Source: Candidatus Omnitrophota bacterium (GTDB lineage: Bacteria > Omnitrophota > Gorgyraeia > Zapsychrales > Fredricksoniimonadaceae). Taken from it: DNA of 8,166 bases. A program made the position numbers and the translations under genes. Of the stretch, positions 6,887 through 8,166 are shown in pieces (position 1 is the stretch's first letter; every line of letters begins with the position of its first letter). Under the pieces are notes generated by a model, which did no database searches, had not been told where the DNA came from, and saw only the letters and a program-made list of their open reading frames with translations. The stretch spans positions 1-8,166 of the forward strand of contig JACPXN010000024.1 in assembly GCA_016196515.1 (NCBI GenBank). Direction: 5' to 3'.

Positions 6887-8166
6887 ACCGTTGGCTCCCT
6901 GCGGCTGATCCCGACCCTCTGGTCGAAAGCACGCTCTCTGAGCGCCGCCAAAAACGGTTCGCACAGATCAGTGATGTCCCCGGCCCCCAGAAAAAGTACC
7001 AGGTCCTTGGGCCTTGCAACGCGGGCAAGGGTCTCAACGACCAATTCTTTCTTGACATACACGGCCCTGTGGCCCAGAACGGCACGGACGCGTTCGAACA
7101 ATTGCGGGGTGGCCACACCTTCATTGGGTCTCTCACCGGCGGCATAAATATCGGTGAGGATCAATTCATCGGTGAGTCCCAAACTGTGCGCGAACTCATC
7201 TAACAGGAATTTGGTGCGCGAATAACGATGGGGCTGGAACACCGTCAACAAACGCCGGCCGGCAAAAAGGCGCGCCGCCTTCAAGGTGGCGGTGATCTCC
7301 GTCGGGTGATGGCCGTAATCGTCCACCACCATGATATCGTCGGCCTCGCCCTTGAATTGGAAACGGCGCCTGACGCCGGAAAACGTTCCCAAGGCCCGCC
7401 GGATGACCGCGGGGTCGATGTTCAATGCAAGCCCGACGGTGATGCAGGCCAAAGCGTTGAGGACATTGTGTTCGCCGCCAACGGCGAGTTCGAAGTCCCC
7501 CCATTTTCCTTGAGGCGTCCGGCAGGAAAAACGGGAATTAAACCCGTCGGTGATGACATCCGACGCCATGACGTCGAAAGAGGGGTCAAAACCATACACC
7601 AGTGTTCGCGGCGCATGGGTCTTTGCCAGGCGGCGCAGGCGTTCGTCCTGCCCGCAGATGATCACCGTTCCCCCGGGACGCGTGCATTGCATGAATTTGG
7701 CGTAAGCGCTCAAGATGCCGTCCCAATCCTTGTAATGGTCCACGTGTTCGAAATCGACATTGGTGATGATGGAAAAATGGGGCTTAAAATACAAAAATGT
7801 CCCGTCGCTCTCATCCACCTCGGCCACGAAATACCTGCCCTCTCCCAGATGCGCGTGATGATCGCTGCCCTTGACGATGCCGCCGACGGCGGTGGTGGGG
7901 TCCAAACCCGCCTCAACCAACAGGGAGGCGATCATGGACGTGGTCGTGGTCTTGCCGTGGGCGCCGGCCACCGTGATAGCGATCTCTTGATTGACCAATT
8001 GGGCCAGGACCTCGGCGCGGCGCAGGAGGGGGATCCCGCGGCTGACGGATGCGATGAGTTCGGGATTGGTGATGGGCACCGCCGAGGAATAGACGACGAA
8101 ATCGGGTCCCCGGACATTGCCGGCATGATGGCCGATGGTGATCTCGGCCCCGTTCTTTTTCAACCG
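6883..8166 (-). CDS. murC: UDP-N-acetylmuramate--L-alanine ligase, 5' end off the right edge
   Basis: MurC adds L-alanine to UDP-MurNAc using ATP, the first step of the peptidoglycan stem peptide in the cytoplasm. The frame is open to the right edge and 427 residues are visible; the family has about 455-490, so roughly 40 N-terminal residues, including the Rossmann-type UDP-binding glycine loop, lie outside. The TTG at 8163 should be read as an internal Leu: RLKKNGAEITIGH fits inside the family N-terminal domain, not at its start. Downstream are YSSAVP, the P-loop AGAHGKTTTTSM (bases about 7933-7968), EVDESDGTFLYF, NVDFEHVDHY, FQPHRYSRT and the MurC-type VVDDYGHHPTEI (about 7296-7330). The last two separate MurC from MurD, MurE and MurF. 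The P-loop has Ala where E. coli has Thr (GTHGKT), a substitution also found in Bacillus MurC. The stop overlaps the ddl start by 4 nt. Confidence 0.97.
   Translation of the reverse strand, partial: RLKKNGAEITIGHHAGNVRGPDFVVYSSAVPITNPELIASVSRGIPLLRRAEVLAQLVNQEIAITVAGAHGKTTTTSMIASLLVEAGLDPTTAVGGIVKGSDHHAHLGEGRYFVAEVDESDGTFLYFKPHFSIITNVDFEHVDHYKDWDGILSAYAKFMQCTRPGGTVIICGQDERLRRLAKTHAPRTLVYGFDPSFDVMASDVITDGFNSRFSCRTPQGKWGDFELAVGGEHNVLNALACITVGLALNIDPAVIRRALGTFSGVRRRFQFKGEADDIMVVDDYGHHPTEITATLKAARLFAGRRLLTVFQPHRYSRTKFLLDEFAHSLGLTDELILTDIYAAGERPNEGVATPQLFERVRAVLGHRAVYVKKELVVETLARVARPKDLVLFLGAGDITDLCEPFLAALRERAFDQRVGISRREPTV
6895..6900 (-). promoter_or_regulatory. Ribosome binding site for ddl
   Basis: The coding strand reads AGGGAG, 8 nt before the ATG at 6886 and inside the last codons of murC. 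It supports choosing this start over the in-frame codon 78 nt upstream. Together with the ATGA overlap it indicates termination-reinitiation coupling of murC and ddl. Confidence 0.75.

Noticed and set aside
6886..6964. A longer ddl with 26 extra N-terminal residues
   Set aside because: The extra residues lie inside murC, resemble no Ddl, and the ATG at 6886 has a good ribosome binding site and the usual family start.
8161..8163. TTG as the true start of murC
   Set aside because: The residues that follow belong to the interior of the MurC N-terminal domain, and the UDP-binding glycine loop would be missing. The gene is better read as cut by the window edge.
1..8166. A novel defence, mobile or biosynthetic system
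   Set aside because: All eight genes belong to known housekeeping families with intact motifs. No repeats, integrase, transposase or unknown gene is present. The novelty, if any, is in gene arrangement.

Overview
The window is one unbroken block of coding sequence, all on the minus strand. It reads from right to left as murC (5' end off the right edge), ddl, ftsQ, ftsA, gcvT, gcvH, gcvPA and gcvPB (3' end off the left edge). No gap between genes exceeds 14 nt and several neighbours overlap, so this looks like a single polycistronic unit. I see no tRNA, rRNA, CRISPR, mobile element, convincing promoter or terminator, and no non-coding stretch longer than 14 nt.

The right half (about 3964-8166) is a dcw (division and cell wall) segment. 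MurC and Ddl are cytoplasmic enzymes of peptidoglycan precursor synthesis: MurC adds L-Ala to UDP-MurNAc, and Ddl makes the D-Ala-D-Ala dipeptide. FtsQ is a single-pass divisome protein and FtsA is the actin-like membrane tether for FtsZ. The order murC-ddl-ftsQ-ftsA is the same as in Escherichia coli, but ftsZ does not follow ftsA.

The left half (1-3962) is a glycine cleavage operon: T-protein, H-protein, and the P-protein (glycine decarboxylase) split into two subunits. With the L-protein (not in the window), these release CO2 and ammonia from glycine and load a one-carbon unit onto tetrahydrofolate. The gcvT start codon lies one base after the ftsA stop codon, so the two modules are physically fused.

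The organism is a bacterium with peptidoglycan, an FtsA-based divisome and moderately high G+C. The split P-protein argues against Enterobacteria-type proteobacteria and Actinobacteria, which usually have a fused GcvP, and fits many deep-branching phyla as well as Firmicutes and Thermotogae. My low-confidence guess is an uncultured Gram-negative-type lineage such as Omnitrophota or Elusimicrobiota; nothing in the window proves this.

The genes themselves are ordinary and look intact. The points worth a second look are the replacement of ftsZ by a gcv operon directly after ftsA, a divergent phosphate-binding loop in FtsA, and the lack of any room for a glycine riboswitch ahead of gcvT.
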